DNA from: Clostridia bacterium
Lineage (GTDB): Bacteria; Bacillota; Clostridia; DUPQ01
DNA length: 11,307 bases
Direction of reading: 5' to 3'
Assembly: GCA_030592085.1 (NCBI GenBank)
Contig: JAUUZV010000054.1
Location: 1-11,307 of the forward strand
Positions 1 through 7,378 of the stretch are shown piece after piece. Position 1 is the first letter of the stretch, and each line of letters begins with the position of its first letter. The notes below the pieces were generated by a model. It was given only the letters and a program-made list of their open reading frames with translations, made no database searches and had not been told where the DNA came from. Made by a program: the position numbers and the translations under genes.

Positions 1-572
1 AAAAGTGTCGAGAGAAAATTGGTTTAAAATCTAATGAAAAATTAGTTGTTGTCATGGGTGGATCATTAGGAGCAAGAGCTATAAATGAGGCTATGATACA
101 ACTTATTAATAAACACATGAAAGAAAAAGATTTTACATTAATTTATGCACCTGGCAAACAATATTACAATGAGGTTATTACTAGGATTAATAAAGATTTT
201 AATAGTGTATCAATTGTTGATTATATTTATAATTCGCCTGAAGTATATCATAGCGCAGATTTAATGATTACAAGAGGTGGCTCTATGACTATAAGTGAAA
301 TGTTGGCTATTGGTGTACCATCAATTATAATACCTTCATCTAATGTCGCTGAAAATCATCAAGAACCTAATGCTAGAGCAGTTGAAAAAAAAGGAGCTTG
401 TGAAGTGATTTTAGATAATCAATTAACAGGTTTTGTTTTATATGAAAAAATAATGAGTTTACTTCAAAATGATAAAAAAATGATTGATATGAAAAATAGT
501 GCTAAAAAAATGGGTATAATTGATGGGAAAGAAAGAATATTAAATATTATTGAAAGTTTGGTGACACAATGA
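1..572 (+). CDS. murG: MurG, C-terminal part (5' end outside window)
   Basis: This is the C-terminal half of the UDP-GlcNAc:undecaprenyl-PP-MurNAc-pentapeptide GlcNAc transferase, which makes lipid II at the inner face of the membrane. The frame is open to the left edge (first whole codon at 3), leaving 189 residues of a family usually near 360. The visible part is the GT-B nucleotide-sugar half. It has a GGSLGA glycine loop at visible residues 19-24, a RGGSMTISE segment at 91-99 (the S/T-rich loop and Glu that contact UDP-GlcNAc), and HQEPNA at 119-124, equivalent to the family HQ..NA motif. The tail resembles B. subtilis MurG in length and pattern. It ends in TGA, so TGA is a stop here. The stop overlaps the next start by 4 nt (ATGA), implying translational coupling. 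The ATG at 54 lies inside the glycine-loop strand and is not the real start. Confidence 0.93.
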   Translation, partial: KCREKIGLKSNEKLVVVMGGSLGARAINEAMIQLINKHMKEKDFTLIYAPGKQYYNEVITRINKDFNSVSIVDYIYNSPEVYHSADLMITRGGSMTISEMLAIGVPSIIIPSSNVAENHQEPNARAVEKKGACEVILDNQLTGFVLYEKIMSLLQNDKKMIDMKNSAKKMGIIDGKERILNIIESLVTQ

Positions 573-1240
573 ATGTAACAATATTAGGAAATAGTGGCCC
601 ATATTCTATTAAAGGAGGTGCATGTTCAAGTTATTTAATTCAATCAGGACAAACCTCTATACTTAACGATTGTGGCCCAGGTTCTGTAGCAAATTTACGC
701 ACTATAATGGATCCTATTGATTTAGATGCCATAGTTTTATCTCATTTTCATTATGACCATATTAGTGATTTGTTAGGACTTTCATATTATTTTCAAAGTA
801 AAAACAAAAAAATGCTCTTATATGTACCTAATAATCCACGAAATATATTAGAATTATTCTTAGAAAATGTTGCTTTTGAAGTATATACCATAAGTGATTG
901 TAAATTAACGCATATAAAAGATATGACTGTAACATTTTGTGAGATGACTCATCCAATTAAAAGTTATGCTACAAAATTTAGAGATGATAATTCTACTTTT
1001 GTATACAGTGGAGATACAAATTATAACAGTAGATTAGAAACTTTTGCTGAAAATTGCGATTTACTTATTGTGGATGGGGGAAACACACCACCGCATTTAT
1101 CACCTGAAGATTGTGATAATATTGAAATTGAAGCTAACCCTAAAAAAATGTTAATATCACATTTAAATCCAGAATATGACAATGAAGCAATATTTTCACA
1201 ACCTTTAGCTAATCTATTAGAAACATATAAAATTGATTAA
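569..1240 (+). CDS. Metallo-beta-lactamase-fold hydrolase, YhfI/RNase Z-like
   Basis: This 223-residue cytoplasmic protein has no signal peptide. It has the full two-metal ligand set of the metallo-beta-lactamase fold: HFHYDH at residues 59-64 (H59, H61, D63, H64), then H128 in THP, D149 in SGDT and H198 in ISHLNP. The early LNDCGPG segment (32-38) and the overall length match the RNase Z-like group that includes B. subtilis YhfI. Members are predicted phosphodiesterases or hydrolases with uncertain substrates. The long exosite arm of genuine tRNA 3'-processing RNase Z is not apparent, so I would not call it rnz. The start overlaps the murG stop (ATGA), with GGTGA at 560-564 placed 4 nt upstream. 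Co-transcription with murG is likely, but a role in the cell wall is not shown. The TAA stop shares a TTAA with the stop of the opposing GH3 frame. Confidence 0.85.
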   Translation: MNVTILGNSGPYSIKGGACSSYLIQSGQTSILNDCGPGSVANLRTIMDPIDLDAIVLSHFHYDHISDLLGLSYYFQSKNKKMLLYVPNNPRNILELFLENVAFEVYTISDCKLTHIKDMTVTFCEMTHPIKSYATKFRDDNSTFVYSGDTNYNSRLETFAENCDLLIVDGGNTPPHLSPEDCDNIEIEANPKKMLISHLNPEYDNEAIFSQPLANLLETYKID

Positions 1241-1605
1241 TAACTTATTTCCTTTTCTTTATCAATTGTTAAAAATGCTTTTTTAGTCTTTTTAGTAGGC
1301 TGATTTTCATCAATATAAATAATATATTCACCTTTTAAAACTACTCGTTTACCTTGATCTGTAATAAATGATAATGCTTGTTCGTCTAACATGAAAGTTA
1401 TTTCTTTTTTCTCATTAACTTTAAAAAATTCATTTTCAAATCCCTTAAGTTGATAAATAGGAGATTTCATAGAAGTTACAGGAGTTTTAATGTAAAGCTG
1501 TATAACATTATAACTATCATAAGGTCCATTGTTTAAAACAACCATTGATACTTCATATTTATATTCATTTATCTTTTTAATAGTAATATCATCATAAGAG
1601 AAATT
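1237..1605 (-). pseudogene. Detached C-terminal Fn3-like domain of the GH3 enzyme
   Basis: This stretch continues the GH3 reading frame after an in-frame TAG (1606-1608). From 1605 it reads NFSYDDITIKKINEY and onward without a further stop to TAA at 1239-1237, about 122 residues. It contains YDSYNVIQLYI, a Pro-rich link and LKGFENEFF, then a later GEYIIYI strand. This is the pattern of the fibronectin-III-like domain that closes many GH3 proteins (typically EVVQLYV ... LKGF). An internal ATG at 1545 could start a 102-residue peptide, but I see no good Shine-Dalgarno site before it, and it would begin inside a beta-strand. I read it as the stranded tail of the gene to its right rather than a gene of its own. 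With the TAG read as sense, the whole protein would be 706 residues, a normal GH3 length. There is no gap or frameshift between the halves. Confidence 0.82.
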
Positions 1606-3357
1606 CTAATATGTTAATCCAAATCCAAATGGGAAAAGGGGAGTCTCTTTAAGATATCTATATGTCTGAGTAGTTAACTCATATTGATCATATGATGGAA
1701 GTTGGTTGATTGAACTATAAAAAGTGATAGGTAGTTTACCACTTGGGGAAAAATCACCTGCTAATAGATTTGCAACAGATTTGCCACCTAAAGCACCTGG
1801 ATACCAAGCTTGAATTATTGCATCAGCATGTGTGTTTGCAGTAACTAATGAAACACAACTACCACTTAAATTAATAACGATTAATGGTTTATTTAATTTT
1901 GCAACTTTTGATATTAATAAATTTTGTAAACCTGGTAATTCAATATCATCTCTATCACCACCACCAAATTCAGGATAACGGGGATCAGCTTCTTCGCCTT
2001 CAATTTGTGAATTAATACCTGTTACAATTATTGATATATCACATACACTAGCACACGAGATAGCTTCAGAAATTAGTGAAGTTTCATCATCTCTTAATAT
2101 TGTGTTAGTAATATGACATCCTTTTGAATATTTAATATTACAATTTGGAAACTTTTCAATAATTCCCTCTAAAATTGTACTATATCTTGAAGGAATTCCT
2201 TTATAATTAGCTAAAAGAACTTCTCTTTCATTGGCATTTGGGCCAATAACAGCAATATTTTTTATTGTGGATTTTAAAGGTAAAATTCCATTGTTCTTTA
2301 ATAGGACCAATGATTTTTCTGCAACGTTTACTGCATAGGCGCGATGAACGCTACTATCATTATCTTCATAAGGAATAGTAGAAAATGGGACTTTATCTTC
2401 ATCATCAAACATTCCTAACTTGAATTTAGCAACAAGAAGCCTTTTAACAGCTAAGTTAATTTCTTCTTCTGTTATTAAATTTTCTTTATATGAAAGAACT
2501 AAAGACTCATAAGTTTGACCACAATTTAAGTCACAACCATTTTTTACAGCCATTGCTGCAGATTCTTGGGGAGTAGATGTCAAATTATGATGCAAGTGTA
2601 AATCTTTAATTGCATGACAGTCAGATACAACAAATCCATTAAATGAAAATTCATCTCGTAAAATATCTAGGAGAAAAGTTCTAGAAGCACAACATGCCTC
2701 TCCGTTAGTTCTATTGTAAGCGCCCATTATTGAATATGCTTGTCCTTCTACAATACATTCTTTAAATGCTGGTAAATACGTTTCTCTAAGATCTTTTTTA
2801 GATACAATTGCATCAAAATGATGGCGATCGCTTTCAGGACCACTATGTACTAAGTAATGTTTAGGGGTTGCAATGGTTTTAAGGTATTTAGGATGATCAC
2901 CTTGCATTCCTTTAATAAATGAAATACCCATTCGTCCTGTTAAATAAGGATCTTCACCATAAGTTTCATGTCCACGTCCCCATCTAGGGTCTCTAAAAAT
3001 ATTTATATTAGGACTCCACATAGTTAATCCTTTATAAATACCCATGTCATTTTGTCTTTTGTATTCATGATGTTTTGCGCGTGCTTCATCTGAAATATAT
3101 GTAGCAGTTTGATTAACCATTTGTTTATCAAATGTTGCGGCCATAGCAATAGCTTGAGGAAACACAGTAGCAGTACCAGCTCTAGCAACTCCATGTAGTG
3201 CTTCGTTCCACCAGGTATATGCTGGTATTGATAGTCTATCAATTGCAGGTGAGAAGTGAAGCATTTGTGAAACCTTCTCCTCAATTGTCATTAATGACAA
3301 TAAAATTTCAGCTCGTTTTTCAAAAGATAATTGTTGATTTTCATATGGATAATTCAT
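1606..3357 (-). CDS. Family 3 glycoside hydrolase (beta-glucosidase/xylosidase type), cut short by an amber codon
   Basis: This 583-residue cytoplasmic enzyme has no signal peptide. It would remove non-reducing-end sugars from beta-linked oligosaccharides that have been taken up. The TIM-barrel domain (about 1-320) shows WWNEALHGV (49-57), RDPRWGRGHETYGEDP (122-137), KHY (166-168) and the nucleophile D246 in GFVVSDCHAI. The alpha/beta sandwich (about 345-583) includes IEGEEADP (452-459), where the acid/base Glu probably lies, and a long glycine-rich YPGALGGKS segment near 519-527. The N-terminal style is that of bacterial beta-xylosidase/beta-glucosidase proteins; specificity cannot be fixed. 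The start has GGAGG (3362-3366) 4 nt upstream. The frame stops at TAG directly after FPFGFGLTY, a point where family members run on into the Fn3-like domain (read here at 1237-1605). Both catalytic domains are complete, so partial activity is possible. No sugar transporter or regulator gene adjoins it. Confidence 0.88.
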   Translation of the reverse strand: MNYPYENQQLSFEKRAEILLSLMTIEEKVSQMLHFSPAIDRLSIPAYTWWNEALHGVARAGTATVFPQAIAMAATFDKQMVNQTATYISDEARAKHHEYKRQNDMGIYKGLTMWSPNINIFRDPRWGRGHETYGEDPYLTGRMGISFIKGMQGDHPKYLKTIATPKHYLVHSGPESDRHHFDAIVSKKDLRETYLPAFKECIVEGQAYSIMGAYNRTNGEACCASRTFLLDILRDEFSFNGFVVSDCHAIKDLHLHHNLTSTPQESAAMAVKNGCDLNCGQTYESLVLSYKENLITEEEINLAVKRLLVAKFKLGMFDDEDKVPFSTIPYEDNDSSVHRAYAVNVAEKSLVLLKNNGILPLKSTIKNIAVIGPNANEREVLLANYKGIPSRYSTILEGIIEKFPNCNIKYSKGCHITNTILRDDETSLISEAISCASVCDISIIVTGINSQIEGEEADPRYPEFGGGDRDDIELPGLQNLLISKVAKLNKPLIVINLSGSCVSLVTANTHADAIIQAWYPGALGGKSVANLLAGDFSPSGKLPITFYSSINQLPSYDQYELTTQTYRYLKETPLFPFGFGLTY

Positions 3358-3361
3358 AATT

Positions 3362-3366
3362 CCTCC
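3362..3366 (-). promoter_or_regulatory. Shine-Dalgarno site of the GH3 gene
   Basis: GGAGG on the minus strand lies 4 nt before the ATG at 3357-3355. It fixes that start. The next residues (SFEKRAEILLSLMTIEEKVSQM) match the usual N-terminus of GH3 proteins. Confidence 0.7.
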
Positions 3367-3380
3367 GATTAGTTATAAAA

Positions 3381-3408
3381 TGTAAATAATTTGTGAACAT
3401 TTTGTAAA
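3381..3408. promoter_or_regulatory. Three TGTRAA direct repeats with an 11-bp period (possible operator)
   Basis: TGTAAA (3381-3386), TGTGAA (3392-3397) and TGTAAA (3403-3408) are each separated by 5 bp, an exact 11-bp period. On the other strand they read TTTACA, TTCACA, TTTACA. Tandem hexamers one helical turn apart are typical of OmpR/PhoB-family response-regulator sites; the resemblance to PhoP boxes is from memory. They end about 26 bp before the -10 at 3437-3442, a place where an activator could replace a poor -35. The same stretch also reads as an interrupted inverted repeat, TTATAAAATGT (3373-3383) and ACATTTTGTAA (3397-3407), with one mismatch. The DNA is AT-rich, so chance is possible. 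No regulator gene is in view. Confidence 0.4.
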
Positions 3409-3409
3409 A

Positions 3410-3415
3410 AGTATA
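3410..3415 (-). promoter_or_regulatory. Candidate -10 for the GH3 gene
   Basis: The minus strand reads TATACT. The matching -35 at 17 bp (TAGCAT) is weak. Transcription would begin near 3403, giving a leader of about 45 nt that contains the TGTRAA repeats, so a bound regulator would block it. A second -10-like TATAAC at 3372-3377 is too close to the Shine-Dalgarno site to serve. Confidence 0.25.
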
Positions 3416-3433
3416 CTACATTATTTTTATTAA

Positions 3434-3442
3434 TGCTATAAT
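3434..3442 (+). promoter_or_regulatory. Extended -10 promoter of the ABC transporter operon
   Basis: TGC followed by a perfect TATAAT (3437-3442) forms an extended -10. At the 17-bp spacing the -35 position (3414-3419) reads TACTAC, a poor match, so the promoter probably relies on the TG extension or on an activator. The expected transcription start is about 3448-3450. That is too close to the ATG at 3451 to carry a ribosome site, which favours the GTG at 3478 as the first start of the operon. Confidence 0.55.
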
Positions 3443-3477
3443 CGAACAATATGATAAAAAAGGTTAGAGTGTTTATT

Positions 3478-4452
3478 GTGAAAAAGATTATATTATTAAT
3501 TATTGTAGTTATGGTGCTATTCACTTTCTTATCTGGGTGTATGTTTTTACCCAAAGAAGATGAGCGATTATCTCCACCAATTATTGAGTCAAAAGCAACA
3601 GAATATAAAACAGAAGCAGTCACATATGGAACTGTTTCAAAAGATGTAAACGTGTTTGGGTCTTTTAAACCTGTAAATGAAATAGCATATTCTTTCAAGT
3701 ATTTAGGAGGAACTTTTTTACAATTTTTTGTAAATAAAAATGACGATATTGTTGTAGGGCAAATTATAGCTGAACTTGATACTGGTGATTTAGACAAAGA
3801 TATAAGAGATGGTGAAATTAATTTGAAAAGAGCTCAACTAACCTTTGATAGGTCTGTTGAATTATATGAAAATAACCAAATTAGTGATTATGATTATCAG
3901 ATTGCCCAATTAAATTATCAAAAAGTACTAAATTCTTACAATGATTTAATAACAATTAGAGAACAATCTCAGATCATATCAGATGCAGATGGCTCAATAT
4001 CTTACCTAGCACCACTTGAAGAGGGTGACCAAGTAACAAAAGGAAATCTAGTTTTTAAAATCGTTTTAAATAACGAAATGAAATTAACTTGTATTAGTAG
4101 TGGAATTTATAAATTTGATACTGACATGCCAGTAGTAATTGAATCGCTAAATTATCAAACAGAAGGAACTATAATAACTTCTTCTCATAATAGTATGGTA
4201 GTTTTACCCAATGAATTCAGTGAAGATTGGAAAATTGGTACATCAGTTATGGTAACACAAAATCTAGATACTGTTGAAAACGTATTAATGGTTAATCAAA
4301 AAGCTATTAAAACATTTGGTGGTAGAACATATGCAAAAATATTAGAAGATGGCGTCCCAATTGAAAAAGAAGTAGTGCTTGGGCAAACTAATGGTAGATA
4401 TTATGAAGTAATATCTGGTTTAGTTGAAGGCGAATTAGCCATTATTTATTAG
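3478..4452 (+). CDS. HlyD/MacA-type membrane-fusion lipoprotein, adaptor 1
   Basis: This 324-residue adaptor is predicted to be anchored to the outer face of the membrane and to contact the permease encoded next. I chose the GTG at 3478. It gives a compact lipoprotein signal with lipobox LSGC (Cys21), has GAG 8 nt and AAGG about 14 nt upstream, and fits the mapped promoter. An in-frame ATG at 3451 would add nine residues but sits at the predicted transcript start with no ribosome site. The body is the membrane-fusion plan: lipoyl half (about 69-101, with VVGQIIAELD), a short two-helix hairpin (about 103-162), second lipoyl half (166-196, DGSISYLAPLEEGD), beta-barrel, and a C-terminal VLGQ...GLVEGE segment typical of the membrane-proximal domain. 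The TAG stop overlaps the AGGAG of the permease, 9 nt before its ATG and in the same frame. It is the first gene of the operon. Confidence 0.85.
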   Translation: MKKIILLIIVVMVLFTFLSGCMFLPKEDERLSPPIIESKATEYKTEAVTYGTVSKDVNVFGSFKPVNEIAYSFKYLGGTFLQFFVNKNDDIVVGQIIAELDTGDLDKDIRDGEINLKRAQLTFDRSVELYENNQISDYDYQIAQLNYQKVLNSYNDLITIREQSQIISDADGSISYLAPLEEGDQVTKGNLVFKIVLNNEMKLTCISSGIYKFDTDMPVVIESLNYQTEGTIITSSHNSMVVLPNEFSEDWKIGTSVMVTQNLDTVENVLMVNQKAIKTFGGRTYAKILEDGVPIEKEVVLGQTNGRYYEVISGLVEGELAIIY

Positions 4453-4455
4453 GAG
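4450..4455 (+). promoter_or_regulatory. Stop codon and Shine-Dalgarno site fused (TAGGAG)
   Basis: The TAG stop of adaptor 1 (4450-4452) shares its last two bases with AGGAG (4451-4455), which is 6 nt before the permease ATG at 4462. This couples the two genes and shows TAG working as a stop in this genome. Confidence 0.7.
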
Positions 4456-4461
4456 AATTAC

Positions 4462-7365
4462 ATGCTTAGATTAGTACTTAGAAAAATTAATAATAATAAA
4501 TGGTTAGTGTTATGTCTATTGATTGGTTGTGTATTAGCAGTAGCTGTAGTTAGTTCTATTCCAATTTATTCTAACGGAATGTTGCAGCGAATGTTAGTTA
4601 AAGATTTTGAAACTACACAAAATGAAACTAATATCCATCCAGCATCTTATGAATTCATTAGTAGTTGGACAAATCTTAATGTTTTAGAAGATCGTATTAA
4701 TTTATTTGAATATTATGATAGTAAAATCAAAGAAGAGATGTCAGTAAATATTCCCATGAGTATTTTAGCTGATTATACTTTGTTAGGAACTTCAAATTAT
4801 TTATCTGTTGATGTAAGAGGTTGGGATCTTTATTTAGAAGAAGTAGAATTGGAAATGATGTTTCCAACAACTAGATTGAACCGTATTAATATTTACGGTA
4901 TGACAAATCTAGATACTAATGTTAAAATCACTTCTGGTAGAATGTATGATAAAAAACCTATTGAAAGTATTAATCCTCTAACTGGAAAAACAGAATTTAT
5001 GTATGAAGTCATAGTTAGTGCAGAAGTAATGAAACGTAATAATTATGTTTTAAATGGGGAATATGCAATTATTGAAGCAAAAAACGATGTTGAATATATA
5101 GATATGTTTAAAATTGTTGGTGTTGTTGAACTAGAAGATAATAAATCATCATATTATATATTTGATAGTTATGGGATTTATATGGATGCAGACGTTTTCT
5201 ATAGTGATTTTATTAAAACTGAAGAGTATAGTCTTGATACTACTATTTGGTATTATGCGTATGATTATTATGAATTATCACTTACAGAAACACAGAATAT
5301 TTTAACTCAATTTGATGATAATAGTACATGGATTATTAATAACTATGGTTATTTAAAACATAGAATGTCATTTGCTCCAATTTTACAAGATTATATGGAT
5401 CGTGCAAGCCGATTATCAGGATTACTAGTTTTACTAGTTATTCCTGTAATTTTAATGATTAGTTTTTATGTTTCAATGATTGCACAATTAATTATGGAAC
5501 AAGAAAAAAATGAAATTGCTATGTTGGAAAGCCGTGGGGCATCTAGAAAGCAAATTTTTAAGATATATTTTTATGAAAGTCTAATAATTGGATTAATTTC
5601 CTTTGTTCTTGGACTTATATCGGCAATATTCCTATGTAGATTATTAGGAGCCTCAAATGGGTTCATGGAATTTGTTAATCGTGCTCAAATGGATATTAAT
5701 ATAAGTTGGCAAGCAATATTTTATGGATTTATTTGCTCAATTTTCTTTGTCTTTATGATGATGTTTCCAGCTATTAAAGCATCAAAATTTACTATTGTTC
5801 AATATAAACAAGGGCAAGATATTATAAGCAAAAAACCGTTTTGGCAAAAATTATATCTTGATGTTATCTTACTAGCTATATCCCTTTGGGCATTAAATAA
5901 CTATAATACATTTAAAGATAGCATAGGATTATCAGGAGATGGACAGATTGATTATCTGATATTCTTTGCCGTTACTTTCTTTATTTTAGGACTTAGTTTA
6001 GTAATTATGAGAATATATCCATTTCTCATTAACATACTATTCAAATCAACTAAACGCTTTATGTCACCACCTATGTATGCAGCATTTACATATGTCGGTC
6101 GTGGTGGGTCAATGAAACAATTTATAATGATTTTCTTGATTTTAGCTTTAGGTATAGGAATATTTAATGCTAATAGTGCTAGAACAATTAATGAAAATCT
6201 TGTAGACATTGTTAAACATCAGTATGCTACTGATGTTTCTATTACACTAAGTAACTGGGTAGTAGATGATAGTGGTGAACTAGTTGAAGAAGTGGGATCA
6301 GAAGTGATTGCACATAATCTTTTGAATTTTGAAAAAATAAAATCAAGTGAATTAATTGACACTGCAACAAAAGTTGCTGAATATAAATCGCTTATTAAAA
6401 AATATAATACTTATGGAGGTGCTGCCATAGGGTCAACTTTAATAGGGATAACACCTGAAGATTATGGTCAAGTTGTCTGGAGTCGAGATGATATATTACC
6501 AGTTCATATTAATTTTTACTTGAATTTAATGGCTTCACATCCAGATGGTGTTATTATATCTACATTTACAGCATCAGAATTAGAGGTAAACCCAGGAGAT
6601 TTTCTTTCAATAGAAGTTCCTGAAATTGACAATATTATTGAAGCACCAATTTTAGCAATTGTTGATAACTGGCCTGGATATAATCCTTATACTGGATATG
6701 ACTTTGCAACTAATAGGACTGTAACAAATGATGATGTTTCATTTGGATTTGTAATTATGCACTATGATTTGCTTTTATCAAATGCAGGTGATATTGATTA
6801 TATGATTTGGATTAAAAAAAATGAAGGTGTTTTAGACAGCGAAATTAATACCTTTTTATCAGAAAATGAAATTACTATTTCTTCTGGTGAATACGCAGAT
6901 TTTGAAGTATCAGAGCAGAAAAAAGATCCAATGGTATTGGGAATGAATGGAATGCTTACATTAGATTTTATTGTTACAATGATTATATGTGGAGCAGGAT
7001 TTATAATTTTCTGGATTTTATCAATCAGACAGCGAGTACTACAGTTTGGGATATTTAGAGCCATGGGTTTAAGTAAAAAAGAACTTGTTCTTATTATTTT
7101 CTGGGAACAATTACTAATTTCAGCAGTAGCAATAATACTTGGAATTGTAATTGGAGGGATTTCCTCAGATGTCTTTGTTCCACTATTTGAATTAATTAGT
7201 GCACAGAGTGGGCGTTTAATTGGATTTAAAGTATTTTCATTTAGAGAAGATTACTATAGAATTTATGTCATTGTGGCAGCTATGTTAGTCATTGGTATTT
7301 CAGCTATTGGTCGATTCATTACACATATTAAGATGGATCAAGCTGTTAAACTAGGAGAGGATTAA
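4462..7365 (+). CDS. FtsX/MacB-like ABC permease with two FtsX units, permease 1
   Basis: This 967-residue integral membrane protein is the permease of an ABC exporter or envelope-transport machine. It looks like two FtsX units in tandem. The first has TM1 (about 14-37), an extracellular domain (about 38-315) and TM2-4 (about 317-340, 371-392, 418-438). Two linking helices follow (about 464-482 and 497-522). The second unit has TM7 (about 551-573), an extracellular domain (about 575-832) and TM8-10 (about 834-855, 877-905, 932-957), ten helices in all. Both cytoplasmic loops carry the FtsX coupling pattern: EIAMLESRGASRKQIF after TM2 and FGIFRAMGLSKKELV after TM8. The long extracellular domains are rich in Asp, Glu and Tyr and I cannot assign their fold. 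The upstream Shine-Dalgarno site is AGGAG and the next gene begins 13 nt after the stop. A paralogue begins at 11081. The substrate is unknown. Confidence 0.88.
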   Translation: MLRLVLRKINNNKWLVLCLLIGCVLAVAVVSSIPIYSNGMLQRMLVKDFETTQNETNIHPASYEFISSWTNLNVLEDRINLFEYYDSKIKEEMSVNIPMSILADYTLLGTSNYLSVDVRGWDLYLEEVELEMMFPTTRLNRINIYGMTNLDTNVKITSGRMYDKKPIESINPLTGKTEFMYEVIVSAEVMKRNNYVLNGEYAIIEAKNDVEYIDMFKIVGVVELEDNKSSYYIFDSYGIYMDADVFYSDFIKTEEYSLDTTIWYYAYDYYELSLTETQNILTQFDDNSTWIINNYGYLKHRMSFAPILQDYMDRASRLSGLLVLLVIPVILMISFYVSMIAQLIMEQEKNEIAMLESRGASRKQIFKIYFYESLIIGLISFVLGLISAIFLCRLLGASNGFMEFVNRAQMDINISWQAIFYGFICSIFFVFMMMFPAIKASKFTIVQYKQGQDIISKKPFWQKLYLDVILLAISLWALNNYNTFKDSIGLSGDGQIDYLIFFAVTFFILGLSLVIMRIYPFLINILFKSTKRFMSPPMYAAFTYVGRGGSMKQFIMIFLILALGIGIFNANSARTINENLVDIVKHQYATDVSITLSNWVVDDSGELVEEVGSEVIAHNLLNFEKIKSSELIDTATKVAEYKSLIKKYNTYGGAAIGSTLIGITPEDYGQVVWSRDDILPVHINFYLNLMASHPDGVIISTFTASELEVNPGDFLSIEVPEIDNIIEAPILAIVDNWPGYNPYTGYDFATNRTVTNDDVSFGFVIMHYDLLLSNAGDIDYMIWIKKNEGVLDSEINTFLSENEITISSGEYADFEVSEQKKDPMVLGMNGMLTLDFIVTMIICGAGFIIFWILSIRQRVLQFGIFRAMGLSKKELVLIIFWEQLLISAVAIILGIVIGGISSDVFVPLFELISAQSGRLIGFKVFSFREDYYRIYVIVAAMLVIGISAIGRFITHIKMDQAVKLGED

Positions 7366-7370
7366 AAGGG
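7365..7370 (+). promoter_or_regulatory. Shine-Dalgarno site supporting a TTG start
   Basis: AAAGGG ends 8 nt before the TTG at 7379. This spacing supports TTG as the start of ATPase 1; the next in-frame ATG (codon 51) lies beyond the Walker A motif and cannot be the start. Confidence 0.6.
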
Positions 7371-7378
7371 ATAACATA

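Noticed and set aside
1..572. Alternative code with TGA read as Trp, suggested by the very low GC
   Set aside because: murG ends at TGA at the expected family length, and Trp is encoded by TGG throughout.
1240..1300. Rho-independent terminator after the metallo-beta-lactamase gene
   Set aside because: Only a weak AAAAA-TGC-TTTTT pairing is present near 1270; it lacks a GC stem and lies within the coding tail of the opposing gene.
3024..3284. Minus-strand open frame of 86 codons inside the GH3 gene
   Set aside because: It is a different frame of the conserved GH3 barrel; the GH3 frame carries the family motifs.
3373..3408. A CcpA cre site controlling the GH3 gene
   Set aside because: The stretch lacks the central CG and the flanking TG..A pattern expected of cre sites.
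3369..3797. Minus-strand open frame of 142 codons
   Set aside because: It lies opposite adaptor 1 and the promoter region, has no ribosome site or recognisable motif, and the plus strand there encodes a clear lipoprotein.
1606..4452. General reassignment of TAG to an amino acid
   Set aside because: TAG ends adaptor 1 at the expected C-terminus and doubles as part of the next Shine-Dalgarno site; only the GH3 gene has an internal TAG.
5952..6209. Minus-strand open frame of 85 codons, and a similar one at 6798-7064
   Set aside because: Both are opposite membrane segments of permease 1; hydrophobic reverse-complement frames are a common by-product of such sequence.
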